A stretch of 64,000 nucleotides of DNA from Hyphomicrobiales bacterium (GTDB lineage Bacteria > Pseudomonadota > Alphaproteobacteria > Rhizobiales > Beijerinckiaceae), in contig CANFLM010000004.1 of the NCBI GenBank assembly GCA_947447895.1, positions 1 to 64,000 on the forward strand, in the 5' to 3' direction. Positions 25,247 to 32,913 of this stretch are shown piece by piece; within the stretch, counting starts at the first letter, position 1, and every line of letters starts with the position of its first letter. A program made the position numbers and the translations under genes. The notes under the pieces were generated by a model. It was not told where the DNA came from. It did not search any database and saw only the letters and a program-made list of their open reading frames with translations.

Positions 25247-25657
25247 TTACACCACCCGTTCGCCGTCTTCCTTGCTGAACGGTGCCTGTTGGGGCGCGGG
25301 CAAAATCTCCAGCACTTTTTCGGACGGACGGCACAGCATCACCCCTTTCGAGGTGACGACAATCGGCCGGTTGATCAGGATCGGATGCGCCATCATCATA
25401 TCGAGGAGATGCTCATCATCCAGTTCGGGGCGGTCCAGCTGCAGTTCGGCATAGGGTGTGCCCTTTTCGCGCAGGACAGCGCGGACATTGCCGCCCATCT
25501 GCGCAATCAACTGCTGCAACAGGGCACGGCTGGGAGGGGTTTTGAGATATTCGACCACCTCCGGTTCGATCCCGGCATTGCGGATCAGCCCCAGCACATT
25601 GCGAGAGGTGCCGCATTGCGGGTTGTGATAGATGGTCACGTCTTGCTGGTCAGACAT
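25247..25657 (-). CDS. arsC: Arsenate reductase (glutaredoxin-dependent, ArsC)
   Basis: This 136-residue thioredoxin-fold protein has the ArsC active site HNPQCGTSRN (Cys about 15). A typical EYLKTPPSR, the IAQMGGNVRAVLREKGTPYAEL region and HPILINRPIVVTSKG (Arg about 97) follow. It reduces arsenate to arsenite using glutathione and glutaredoxin. No ars regulator or pump is adjacent, so it may instead be one of the widely distributed ArsC/Spx-like housekeeping reductases. It is separated from panC by about 160 bases. Confidence 0.92.
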   Translation of the reverse strand: MSDQQDVTIYHNPQCGTSRNVLGLIRNAGIEPEVVEYLKTPPSRALLQQLIAQMGGNVRAVLREKGTPYAELQLDRPELDDEHLLDMMMAHPILINRPIVVTSKGVMLCRPSEKVLEILPAPQQAPFSKEDGERVV

Positions 25658-25793
25658 TGTTGATGTCTCCGGTTGATTGATCAGGCCATGTCACAAAAAT
25701 ACACCCAAAGGTTGCAGTGCGCACCGCCGATCCGCTACGATAAGCCCGTTTGAGAGCATCCAATCTATGCTCATGATGATCGAGAAGGTGCCC

Positions 25794-26231
25794 ATGCGTG
25801 ATCTGCTGCGTGATTTGTTCCCCCTGAACCGTCTGTGGCTGCTTGTCTCTCTCACCCTGATGCTGGTGACAGGTGTTTCGAGCCTGATATCCTCTGCCTT
25901 TGCCGAACCGGCCTCACCGCTCGAATGCGGCTTGAAACAGTTCGGGCTGAAAACCCATATCGAATGTCAGGTCACCCGCGACAGCGTCACCATCATCAGC
26001 GTCACCGCCAATGAAGGCGCGTGCCTGACCCTGCAGGATTATTATGACAAACATCCGACAGAATTGAACAAACTGGTCAAATCCAGCGGCTTGTCGGCCC
26101 GGAGTTTCGAGTATCGCAAAACCTACCGGTCCGGAAAAGAATTTCTGGTCTATATGATGCCGTGCAACCTCGGCACCTATACGATCGAGACCAATCTGGG
26201 CAGCTGGACCTGGCTTGCGCAGCGGATGTAA
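25794..26231 (+). CDS. Small secreted hypothetical protein, N-x-G-x-C type (copy 1)
   Basis: I choose the ATG at 25794 (145 residues) because GAGAAGG lies at the right distance and a signal peptide ending near SSAFA follows. The mature chain contains ECGLKQ, EC, ANEGACLTLQDYY and MMPCNLGTYTIETNLGSW. The four cysteines probably pair. The order of a strand, N-x-G-x-C, a helix, a strand with a Cys, then a T-rich hairpin is shared with the product of 32554-32910. Unknown function; likely periplasmic or secreted. Confidence 0.6.
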   Translation: MRDLLRDLFPLNRLWLLVSLTLMLVTGVSSLISSAFAEPASPLECGLKQFGLKTHIECQVTRDSVTIISVTANEGACLTLQDYYDKHPTELNKLVKSSGLSARSFEYRKTYRSGKEFLVYMMPCNLGTYTIETNLGSWTWLAQRM

Positions 26232-26367
26232 TGCAACTTTTGGTGGATAAGTCACATTATTTTCGTTTTCGATGCTGTCTTTTTTTCCGGTGACCGTCTT
26301 TATGGGAACATGGAAAATTATGGTTAACGTCGAGTAAACGTCCAGCCTTGTTTTCCATGCCTTGTTT

Positions 26368-27066
26368 ATGAGCGTTGTGGAAACCGAGATGGCCCTTGCC
26401 CGCCCTGCCACCCTTGCACAGTCCGTGAATCCAACCACGGTCCAGATGGGCCTTGATCTGTCTCGCCATTTTGCCGCAAAATGGTCCTATCAGGACATGC
26501 GCTTGCCGGACCGGGCCCAGGATAGCCTGACCGATGACATGGCCGAGACACCGGTTGTGATGGCCGATATCCAGCGCGCCATCGACAAGCGCCGCGTCGA
26601 CAACATCAAACTGTCGCTGGCCTATGCCGATTTTGCCTTTTCGTTCAAACACACGATCCGCCCCCTTCGTCTGCCCGGCGAATTGCAGTTGCCTTTGCAG
26701 AACTTCTACAAAGTGCTCGAGGATGTGTTTTTCACCATCCACAGTTCGAGCGAATTGACGCGTGTCATGCGTAATTTCCATGAAATCGTCACCTATTTGC
26801 CGAAATTGACGCCGAATGAAATCACCCGCGTCAAATTGCTGGCCGAGCAGATCATCATGATCGTCATCGGCTATATCGACCGCGAGGATTTGCTCACCGA
26901 TCTCGATTGGGAGCAAAGCAAGCTCAAGCACAATCCGGCGGGCAACCACCCTGCCATCCTGAAGCAGATCGACCGCATCAAATACCAGCTCGTCTCGGTC
27001 GACCGCCGTCTGTCACATCTGCACAAGGAAGCCCTGTTGATTTCGGGCGCAATCAGGCTCCACTGA
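26368..27066 (+). CDS. Helical cytosolic protein of unknown function
   Basis: About 232 residues from the ATG at 26368; a TTG two codons earlier is less likely. The sequence is rich in helices with no signal peptide. A central segment, ELQLPLQNFYKVLEDVFFTI then RVMRNFHEIVTYLPKL, and a C-terminal DRIKYQLVSVDRRLSHLHKEAL are notable. No motif is recognised. Codon use looks native. It is probably a lineage-restricted gene; the next gene starts about 175 bases downstream. Confidence 0.6.
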   Translation: MSVVETEMALARPATLAQSVNPTTVQMGLDLSRHFAAKWSYQDMRLPDRAQDSLTDDMAETPVVMADIQRAIDKRRVDNIKLSLAYADFAFSFKHTIRPLRLPGELQLPLQNFYKVLEDVFFTIHSSSELTRVMRNFHEIVTYLPKLTPNEITRVKLLAEQIIMIVIGYIDREDLLTDLDWEQSKLKHNPAGNHPAILKQIDRIKYQLVSVDRRLSHLHKEALLISGAIRLH

Positions 27067-27240
27067 GCCCAGGCTGTCGCGAACCTGCCCTTTCCGCAAA
27101 AAAATTACTGACTCAAGTGTCTGCAATGACTCACGATTTGGTATCCGCACAGGATATCAAATGGTTTTCCACAGGCTTATCCACAGGGTTGGCACAAGAT
27201 ATGCTCTGAATCTCTTGTCGAACAACAAGAGGTAGATGTC

Positions 27241-27519
27241 ATGCAGATCGGTGCATCGGGCTTGCCCATGCTGAAACAGCAGCCGGATAACCGGCAGTCG
27301 TTTCAGAATGCGGTGATGCGGTCGGTATCCTCGGAGCAATCCGCCGGGGTCGTGGTGGCGATCAGCAATCGCAACACAGCCGTGTCGGCCTCCGCCACCC
27401 TGACGAAACGGCGGGACGCCAACCAGAACGATACGCCGGACATACCGCATCCCAAGAGCAAGGGATTGGCGGCCTATGAAGCCATGGAAAACGGAACCTT
27501 TATGGCGCAATATGGCTAA
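27241..27519 (+). CDS. Small hypothetical protein
   Basis: This 92-residue hydrophilic protein starts at an ATG preceded by AAGAGGTAG. A polar middle rich in Ser, Asn and Lys (TLTKRRDANQNDTPDIPHP) is followed by a short amphipathic C-terminus, KGLAAYEAMENGTFMAQYG. No signal peptide, membrane segment or known motif is seen. It resembles the small protein at 15701-15937 in size and general build, but I cannot align them convincingly. It is convergent with the membrane-protein gene ending at 27523. Confidence 0.5.
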   Translation: MQIGASGLPMLKQQPDNRQSFQNAVMRSVSSEQSAGVVVAISNRNTAVSASATLTKRRDANQNDTPDIPHPKSKGLAAYEAMENGTFMAQYG

Positions 27520-27522
27520 CGA

Positions 27523-28110
27523 TCAGCCACGGCGTGCCCTGACGCGCAACCAGAGCGAGTAGGCAAGATTGCCGGCAATAAAGACCAGAAAAGCTCCCGA
27601 GAGATCCCCGACGAACATCACCGAAAATAGATAGGCGCTGACCTCGAGTTGATAGTCGGGAACCATAAAAAACAGCAAATGGTTCAATGTCGAGTTCAGG
27701 ACTGCCTGAAGGACCGAGAAGCCGAGAATATCAGCCCAGGTAATACTGAAGAAATCGATCTCGGGTGCCAGCACCCCACTGACCCGCCTCGATACCAATG
27801 CCCAGAGCAGCAAAGACAGACTGCACGCAAGCCCAGCGCTGAAGGCCAGCAGCCAGATATAATGAGGCTGGTCGTCCAGATCGGCGAGCATGATCGAATT
27901 GGCGATCGTGCCCAAGACAATGCCCGCGCCGGCCCAATAGCCAAAAATCAGAGTGCAAAACACACGGGCGGCAGCTGGAATGAAAAATACAGCTGTCCTT
28001 GAAGTGACATCGAAAACGTTGAATATTGCGTGATGAAATCCAAAAAGTGCAACATAAGCGACAGCAGAAATGGCTATCGCATTCGCAATTTCTTTAACCT
28101 TTGATCCCAT
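27523..28110 (-). CDS. Six-span inner-membrane protein, MASE1-like
   Basis: This 195-residue protein has about six hydrophobic segments: IAISAVAYVALFGFHHAIF, FFIPAAARVFCTLIFGYWAGAGIVLG (about residues 42-67), YIWLLAFSAGLACSLSLLLW, ILGFSVLQAVLNS, YLFSVMFVGDLSG and FLVFIAGNLAY. The segment order and the IPAAARVF...YWAGAGIVLG stretch recall the MASE1 sensory membrane domain, but no output domain is attached. The gene overlaps the upstream winged-helix gene by 17 bases, which suggests a membrane-sensor and regulator pair. Confidence 0.6.
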   Translation of the reverse strand: MGSKVKEIANAIAISAVAYVALFGFHHAIFNVFDVTSRTAVFFIPAAARVFCTLIFGYWAGAGIVLGTIANSIMLADLDDQPHYIWLLAFSAGLACSLSLLLWALVSRRVSGVLAPEIDFFSITWADILGFSVLQAVLNSTLNHLLFFMVPDYQLEVSAYLFSVMFVGDLSGAFLVFIAGNLAYSLWLRVRARRG

Positions 28111-28447
28111 TTGAGTTCAACCAATTCTCTATGTCTGAGAGAATATGGTCTATTTTTTTTGTTGGAACAAGATGACAAATATAGCCATCCCACTTCTCAG
28201 TGATGAATTCATATTTTTTCAAATCCGATATTTTTCTATAAACGGAGCTTCTGCTTGAAAGTTTTTTATCCAGGATTTGATTGATGGTAATATTATTTCC
28301 AGAAAAACAGGTGTCGAGAATTTGAAACAATATCATGCGATGCAATCCATCCAGTTCGGTAAATTGATGCTTAGTCTCGATTTTCCCGAGCAACATCAAA
28401 AATTTCTGTGAATGGGTCAAAGCAACGTCATTATATGGTTTTTTCAT
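28094..28447 (-). CDS. Small winged-helix regulator
   Basis: From the ATG at 28447 (AGGGA upstream) the protein has 117 residues. A helix-turn-helix is visible at about 50-85 (ITINQILDKKLSSRSSVYRK then ISDLKKYEFITEK). The Ser-rich turn, RSSVYRKISDLKK helix and short wing recall the regulator at 18540-19010. The stop codon lies inside the start of the membrane-protein gene, so the two are co-translated. A TGTATACA palindrome lies about 110 bases upstream, and GTTCAA-N-TTGAAC about 440 bases upstream. Lower GC than its neighbours. Confidence 0.65.
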   Translation of the reverse strand: MKKPYNDVALTHSQKFLMLLGKIETKHQFTELDGLHRMILFQILDTCFSGNNITINQILDKKLSSRSSVYRKISDLKKYEFITEKWDGYICHLVPTKKIDHILSDIENWLNSNGIKG

Positions 28448-28558
28448 CAAATTTCCCTTTTTTATCCTGCGAACCAGGGCCTTTCCCGCAAACGATGGAG
28501 ACCGACTGCCATCAGGACAAACCAACCACACGCAAACCAAGCGTCTGACGATGTCAAC

Positions 28559-28566
28559 TGTATACA
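28559..28566. promoter_or_regulatory. TGTATACA palindrome upstream of the winged-helix gene
   Basis: On the minus strand the site reads TTGTATACAGTTGACA. It shares the 12 bases TTGTATACAGTT with the site at the start of the GntR gene near 48.5 kb. It lies about 110 bases before the start at 28447. It may be an operator of one of the FCD regulators, or chance. Confidence 0.4.
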
Positions 28567-28890
28567 ATTTGCAATGTCTTGCAACAGGCCCGTTTTCAAA
28601 TATTGCTAGACCATGCATCAATATTAATGCGCGATTTTGACGATTGATCTGATCAATATACGAATAATTATTATTTTTAATAAAATTACTTATTATTATT
28701 TCCATCTTTATAACAATCTTAAAATACTCCATTTTAAATTTCTGATTTACAAAAATAAATAATTTTAATTTATAATAATTTTTTAATTATGATAATTGAT
28801 ATCAATATTATATTTGAAACAATACATGTGATAAAAAATTATAAAATCAAAATAATCAGAAAATTTACTTCATTTTTGTGACAGCTAGAT

Positions 28891-28903
28891 GTTCAAATTG
28901 AAC
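28891..28903. promoter_or_regulatory. Palindromic operator candidate GTTCAA-A-TTGAAC
   Basis: Six-base arms around one base are exact inverses and match the core of the palindrome at 19075-19091. It sits about 440 bases before the winged-helix start at 28447 and about 255 bases before the plus-strand gene at 29159, so either could be controlled. Confidence 0.5.
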
Positions 28904-29024
28904 CCTTTAACCCATCATTTTTTAATCCTAGGGTCTTCCGGTGTTCCAAAGAGGATAAGTCTCCAAGGATCGAAGCGGCGATCTACCAAGCCGGTATGAT
29001 CTGCCCGATAGGGTTGGTTACCAA

Positions 29025-29109
29025 GACACAGGGCTCAAGACACAGGGCTCAAGACACAGGGCTCAAAACACAGGCGCTCAAAACACAGGCCTCAAAGCAC
29101 GGGGGCTAA
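29025..29109. repeat. Tandem 14-base repeat, about six units
   Basis: Three perfect copies of GACACAGGGCTCAA (29025-29038, 29039-29052, 29053-29066) are followed by three degenerate copies (29067-29081, 29082-29095, 29096-29109) with the same ACAGG...CTCAA core. The units are directly adjacent, without spacers. The array ends 49 bases before the start codon of the next gene and lies in its probable leader. Confidence 0.9.
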
Positions 29110-29158
29110 AGATATAGCCGCCACAACCGTTTTAAACAGATCAACAGGAGATGGCGAA

Positions 29159-29479
29159 ATGCGGAACCAACAAGTCGATCTGGTCGATGGCCTGCGCGGT
29201 ATTGCTGCCCATGTTGAATCGTTGCAAAACCAGCTTGAAGACCTCGCTCAGGAAACCCTGCGTCTGCGCCAGCGGACCATGAGTACGCAAATGTTCGGGC
29301 TTGACGATCAGAATGCCAACGACGCCTCACTGGTGATGATCCAAAGCCGCATCAAGAGCCTGACCGGTGAATATGCAGTTGCGATGCAGTCGCTGCGCAA
29401 TGCGGTTGCGGGCAACGAGAACCATTTGACCCATATGGCGCACGCCCCCGAACTGGTGACGATGACACGGGTGATGTAA
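29159..29479 (+). CDS. Small coiled-coil hypothetical protein
   Basis: The 106-residue protein starts at an ATG preceded by CAGGAGATGGCGAA, a good ribosome binding site. A heptad-like helix, VESLQNQLEDLAQETLRLRQ (about residues 19-38), is followed by a second amphipathic helix, IQSRIKSLTGEYAVAMQSL (about 61-79). No signal peptide is seen. Unknown function. A tandem repeat array lies in its 5' leader and kup starts 35 bases downstream, so the two may share a transcript. Confidence 0.6.
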   Translation: MRNQQVDLVDGLRGIAAHVESLQNQLEDLAQETLRLRQRTMSTQMFGLDDQNANDASLVMIQSRIKSLTGEYAVAMQSLRNAVAGNENHLTHMAHAPELVTMTRVM

Positions 29480-29514
29480 CTGCGACTTCGGGACGGAAGG
29501 CGTTTATAGCGGGA

Positions 29515-31422
29515 ATGAACACACAAGCGCACCAACCGCTGCAGAATACCCATGAGACTTGTAAAAGGACCCCGCAGTCGACGCTGATGATCGGCACCCT
29601 CGGGGTGGTGTTCGGTGATATCGGCACCTCGCCGCTCTATGCCTTCAAGCAATCGATCGAAGCCGCCGGCGGAATCAGCACAGAAACAGTGCTGGCTATT
29701 CTGTCGCTGATGATCTGGTCCTTGCTGGTCGTCATCACGATCAAATATGTTCTGGTCATCATGAGGGCCAACAACAAGGGGGAAGGCGGCACGCTGGCCC
29801 TGACCGCCCTGGCGGTGAATTGCGTCGAGAGCAATAGCGCACGCTGGCTGGTGCTATCGGTCGGTCTGATCGGAGCCTCGCTGTTTTACGGCGATTGCGT
29901 GATTACCCCCGCGATATCGGTGTTGAGCGCGATCGAAGGCATCGAAATCGCCACACCTCTGCTCGCACCCTATGTTGTGCCGATCACGGTGGTGCTGATT
30001 GCCGCGCTGTTTGCCATCGAACGGCACGGCACGGCCACCATCGGCCTGTTGTTCGGTCCTGTGATGCTGGTCTGGTTTGTGGTGATGGCAGCGCTGGGTC
30101 TGATGGCCCTGCTCGGCAACCTCTCGATTCTTGCCGCCTTTGATCCGCGCTACGGGATCCGGTTTCTGTTCGACCATTCCGGTTTGAGCATGGCGATCCT
30201 CGGCGCCGTGGTGTTGACGGTCACCGGCGGCGAAGCGCTTTATGCCGATATGGGCCATTTCGGCGCCACCCCGATCAGCCGCACATGGCTGCTGATTGTC
30301 TTGCCGTCCTTGCTGCTGAACTATCTCGGCCAGGGGGCGTTGCTGCTCAACGATCCCTCCGCCATCAGCCATCCCTTCTACCGGCTGGCGCCAGACTGGG
30401 CCCTGTTTCCGATGGTGGGTCTGGCAGCACTGGCCACCATCATTGCCTCGCAGGCCGTGATTTCAGGGGCGTTTTCACTTGCCAATCAGGCGGTGCAGCT
30501 CGGCTATATTCCGCGCATCCGCGTCCGCCATACCTCTTCCGACGAGATCGGGCAGATCTATGTCTCCCAGGTCAACCTGTTGCTGTTTCTGGCGGTGGTG
30601 GCCCTCGTCGTGTCGTTCGGAACCTCCGACAGTCTGGCCTCGGCCTATGGCATCGCTGTCACCGGCACGATGGGGACGGTCACGGTGCTGGCCTGTCTGG
30701 TGATGGTCCGCCGCCTGCACTGGAAACCCTTGCTGGCCTTGCCGCTGTTCGGCCTGTTCCTGGCCATCGACCTGTTGTTTTTCGGCAGCAATCTGCTCAA
30801 ATTCGCCCATGGCGGCTGGTTTCCTCTCACCGTGGCAGCTCTGATCTTTTTTGTGATGACAGCCTGGGTGCACGGGCGCGAAAGGCTGCTGAAGGCGCGC
30901 TGGCACGATGCCACACCACTGGAAGATTTCATCAACCAGCTCAAGGCCCATGCCCTGCCGCGTGTCCCGGGCACCGCGATATTCATGGTGCCCAACACCA
31001 AGGTGGTGCCACTGTCGCTGCTGCACAGCATCAACCACTACCATGTCATGCATGAGCGGGTGATCCTGATGGTGGTTGAAACCACGACCACACCCTACAT
31101 CCAGGACCAGCACCGGATGCAGGTCATCTCACTGGAAAATGACATCCACATTGTCCGGTTGCATTACGGCTTTTTCGAAGAGCCGCGCATCCTGCGGGTG
31201 CTGGCGCAACTGCGCATCAAGGAGTTCCATTTCAAATTGAAAGACGTGTCGTTTTTCATTGGCCGCGAACGCATCACCTCGCGCGCCACCGGCCTGTGGC
31301 GGAGCATATCCGATGCGATTTTCATCGCACTCCACCGCAACATGCTGAGTGCGACGGACTATTATGCCATCCCGCCTGCCCATGTTGTCGAACTGGGCGG
31401 ACATATCGAATTGCCGGCCTGA
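29515..31422 (+). CDS. kup: Low-affinity potassium uptake protein
   Basis: This 635-residue protein has about 12 membrane segments and a 150-residue cytoplasmic tail. The KUP signature is clear: TLGVVFGDIGTSPLYAFKQS (about residues 24-43), NNKGEGGTLAL (about 85), FYGDCVITPAISVLSAIEG (about 123-141) and TGGEALYADMGHFG (about 237-250). Kup takes up K+ with H+. The tail contains FVPNTKVVP-like FMVPNTKVVP and EEPRI segments, as usual. The glycosyltransferase gene starts three bases after its stop. Confidence 0.96.
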   Translation: MNTQAHQPLQNTHETCKRTPQSTLMIGTLGVVFGDIGTSPLYAFKQSIEAAGGISTETVLAILSLMIWSLLVVITIKYVLVIMRANNKGEGGTLALTALAVNCVESNSARWLVLSVGLIGASLFYGDCVITPAISVLSAIEGIEIATPLLAPYVVPITVVLIAALFAIERHGTATIGLLFGPVMLVWFVVMAALGLMALLGNLSILAAFDPRYGIRFLFDHSGLSMAILGAVVLTVTGGEALYADMGHFGATPISRTWLLIVLPSLLLNYLGQGALLLNDPSAISHPFYRLAPDWALFPMVGLAALATIIASQAVISGAFSLANQAVQLGYIPRIRVRHTSSDEIGQIYVSQVNLLLFLAVVALVVSFGTSDSLASAYGIAVTGTMGTVTVLACLVMVRRLHWKPLLALPLFGLFLAIDLLFFGSNLLKFAHGGWFPLTVAALIFFVMTAWVHGRERLLKARWHDATPLEDFINQLKAHALPRVPGTAIFMVPNTKVVPLSLLHSINHYHVMHERVILMVVETTTTPYIQDQHRMQVISLENDIHIVRLHYGFFEEPRILRVLAQLRIKEFHFKLKDVSFFIGRERITSRATGLWRSISDAIFIALHRNMLSATDYYAIPPAHVVELGGHIELPA

Positions 31423-31425
31423 GCC

Positions 31426-32505
31426 ATGCCCTATCCCGAGCTCGGATTGACCGAAACCACCGACAAGACCGTCGCACTGGTGATGATCGCGCGCAACGAG
31501 GCGCGTTGCATCGGCCGCTGCCTGAAAAGCGTGGCGCCGTGGGTGGACCATATGATCGTGCTGGATACGGGCTCGAGCGACCAGACCATTGCCATTGCGC
31601 GCTCGTTCGGGGCCGAGGTCTATCATTTCAGCTGGTGCGACGATTTTTCTGCCGCCCGCAATGCCGCGCTCGACCATTCCCATGCCGACTGGAATCTGGT
31701 GCTGGATGCCGATGAGTGGCTGATCTCGGGCGGGCCGCTTCTGCGCAGCATCTGCCGGCAGAAGGATGTCTTTGCCGACCAGCATTTCGTCGGTGCCGTA
31801 CTGGTTGAAAGCAGTTTCGACAACACGTCACGCATGGATGAAGCCGCCAGCTGGCTGACCCGCCTGCTGCCGCGCGAGGTCCGGTTCAGCGGCGCGATCC
31901 ACGAACAGCCCATCCACACGCATCCGCGCCGCCAGCTCGAAATACGCGTCGGCCATGACGGCTACGAGAACGAGCAACTCAAACGCAAGCAGGGCCGCAA
32001 CCAGGCCCTGCTGCAACAGGCGCTGATCACCCATCCCGATGATCCCTATCTGCATTACCAGTTCGGCAAGGAGCTGGAAGTCGGACACCGCTTTTCCCAA
32101 GCCTGCGGCTATTACCGAACCGTCCTGTCGCGCTCAAGCCCAAACGAGTCGTGGCATCATGATCTGGTGGTGCGGATGCTGTATTGCCTGAAAATGACCG
32201 GACAATTCGAGGAAGGCCTGATCCTCGCCCAGCAGATGCAGGACCATTATGCCACCTCGCCCGATTACTATTTCGTGCTGGGCGATCTGCTGCTCGATAT
32301 GGCCCTGAGCCAGCCCGATCAAGCCGCCCATAGCCTCGGCATGATCGAGGAATGCTGGCTGACCTGCCTGCAGCTGGGCGAGCGGCCCGAATGGGAAGGC
32401 GCGGTCAAAGGGCGCGGCAGTTTTCTGGCCCGCCATAATCTGCATGTGTTCTACACCAGCATCGGCGCAACCGACAAAGCCCGCCTCTATACCCCGCTCG
32501 ATTGA
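31426..32505 (+). CDS. Family 2 glycosyltransferase with TPR-like C-terminus
   Basis: This 359-residue protein has an N-terminal GT-A domain: LVMIARNEARCIGRCLKSV (about residues 15-33), VLDTGSSDQT, CDDFSAARNAAL (about 68-79) and the metal-binding NLVLDADEWL (about 89-98, DxD type). The second half is helical (DPYLHYQFGKELEVG, FEEGLILAQQMQ) like tetratricopeptide repeats. Such proteins transfer sugars to surface polysaccharides or peptides. There is no membrane anchor. It follows kup closely, without an obvious functional link. Confidence 0.87.
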   Translation: MPYPELGLTETTDKTVALVMIARNEARCIGRCLKSVAPWVDHMIVLDTGSSDQTIAIARSFGAEVYHFSWCDDFSAARNAALDHSHADWNLVLDADEWLISGGPLLRSICRQKDVFADQHFVGAVLVESSFDNTSRMDEAASWLTRLLPREVRFSGAIHEQPIHTHPRRQLEIRVGHDGYENEQLKRKQGRNQALLQQALITHPDDPYLHYQFGKELEVGHRFSQACGYYRTVLSRSSPNESWHHDLVVRMLYCLKMTGQFEEGLILAQQMQDHYATSPDYYFVLGDLLLDMALSQPDQAAHSLGMIEECWLTCLQLGERPEWEGAVKGRGSFLARHNLHVFYTSIGATDKARLYTPLD

Positions 32506-32553
32506 CCCGCAGCCCGCTTTGCGGCCATGATGGCCATCAAAGTGGGGGTGCGT

Positions 32554-32910
32554 ATGCGTAAACTGTCGGGGACCGGCCTATTGGCTATTGGTATCATGAC
32601 CCTGGGAATCATAGTCGCGCCAGCGATGGCGCAAGAGGAAATGGCCAAGGAAATCGTGGCCACTGAATTCAGCGTGAGCAAATCACGTTCGACCAATGGC
32701 ATGTTCGTGCTGCGCTACAAGTCGAAAACCGACAATCTGGTGATCAGCGATATCATCATCAACAAAGGCCGCTGCCACACCGTCTTTGCCAAATATCCGC
32801 TGCAGGCCGCCATCAACACCTCGATCGAGGTCTATGTCGATTGCGAGCCGTTCAGCGTCAAGACCACCACGGTCAACAAGGACTATCTGAAGATTTTCAA
32901 CAATTACTGA
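32554..32910 (+). CDS. Small secreted hypothetical protein, N-x-G-x-C type (copy 2)
   Basis: From the MRKLSG start at 32554 the protein has 118 residues and a signal peptide ending near APAMA. The mature part carries IIINKGRCHTVFAKYP and VYVDCEPFSVKTTTVNK. The pattern of N-x-G-x-C, then a second Cys about 30 residues on, then a Thr-rich strand, matches the protein of 25794-26231. That suggests a small alphaproteobacterial family of exported proteins with one disulfide. Unknown function. A frame extension to 32527 lacks a good ribosome binding site. Confidence 0.6.
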   Translation: MRKLSGTGLLAIGIMTLGIIVAPAMAQEEMAKEIVATEFSVSKSRSTNGMFVLRYKSKTDNLVISDIIINKGRCHTVFAKYPLQAAINTSIEVYVDCEPFSVKTTTVNKDYLKIFNNY

Positions 32911-32913
32911 GCG

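Larger units (their letters stand above)
28448..29158. other. Long AT-rich gap with palindromes and a tandem repeat
   Basis: This stretch of about 700 bases has no convincing gene. The minus-strand frame entering from 28732 lacks a start signal and coding character. From about 28600 to 28890 the DNA is extremely AT-rich. It holds TGTATACA (28559-28566), GTTCAA-A-TTGAAC (28891-28903) and a 14-base tandem array (29025-29109). It may be an acquired or regulatory segment; a small RNA cannot be excluded by eye. Confidence 0.6.

Noticed and set aside
28448-28732. N-terminal extension of the winged-helix protein
   Set aside because: The extra 95 codons are AT-driven, contain no recognisable domain and would run through the TGTATACA site; the ATG at 28447 has a good AGGGA site.
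29025-29109. CRISPR-like array
   Set aside because: The 14-base units are directly adjacent with no spacers and there are no cas genes.
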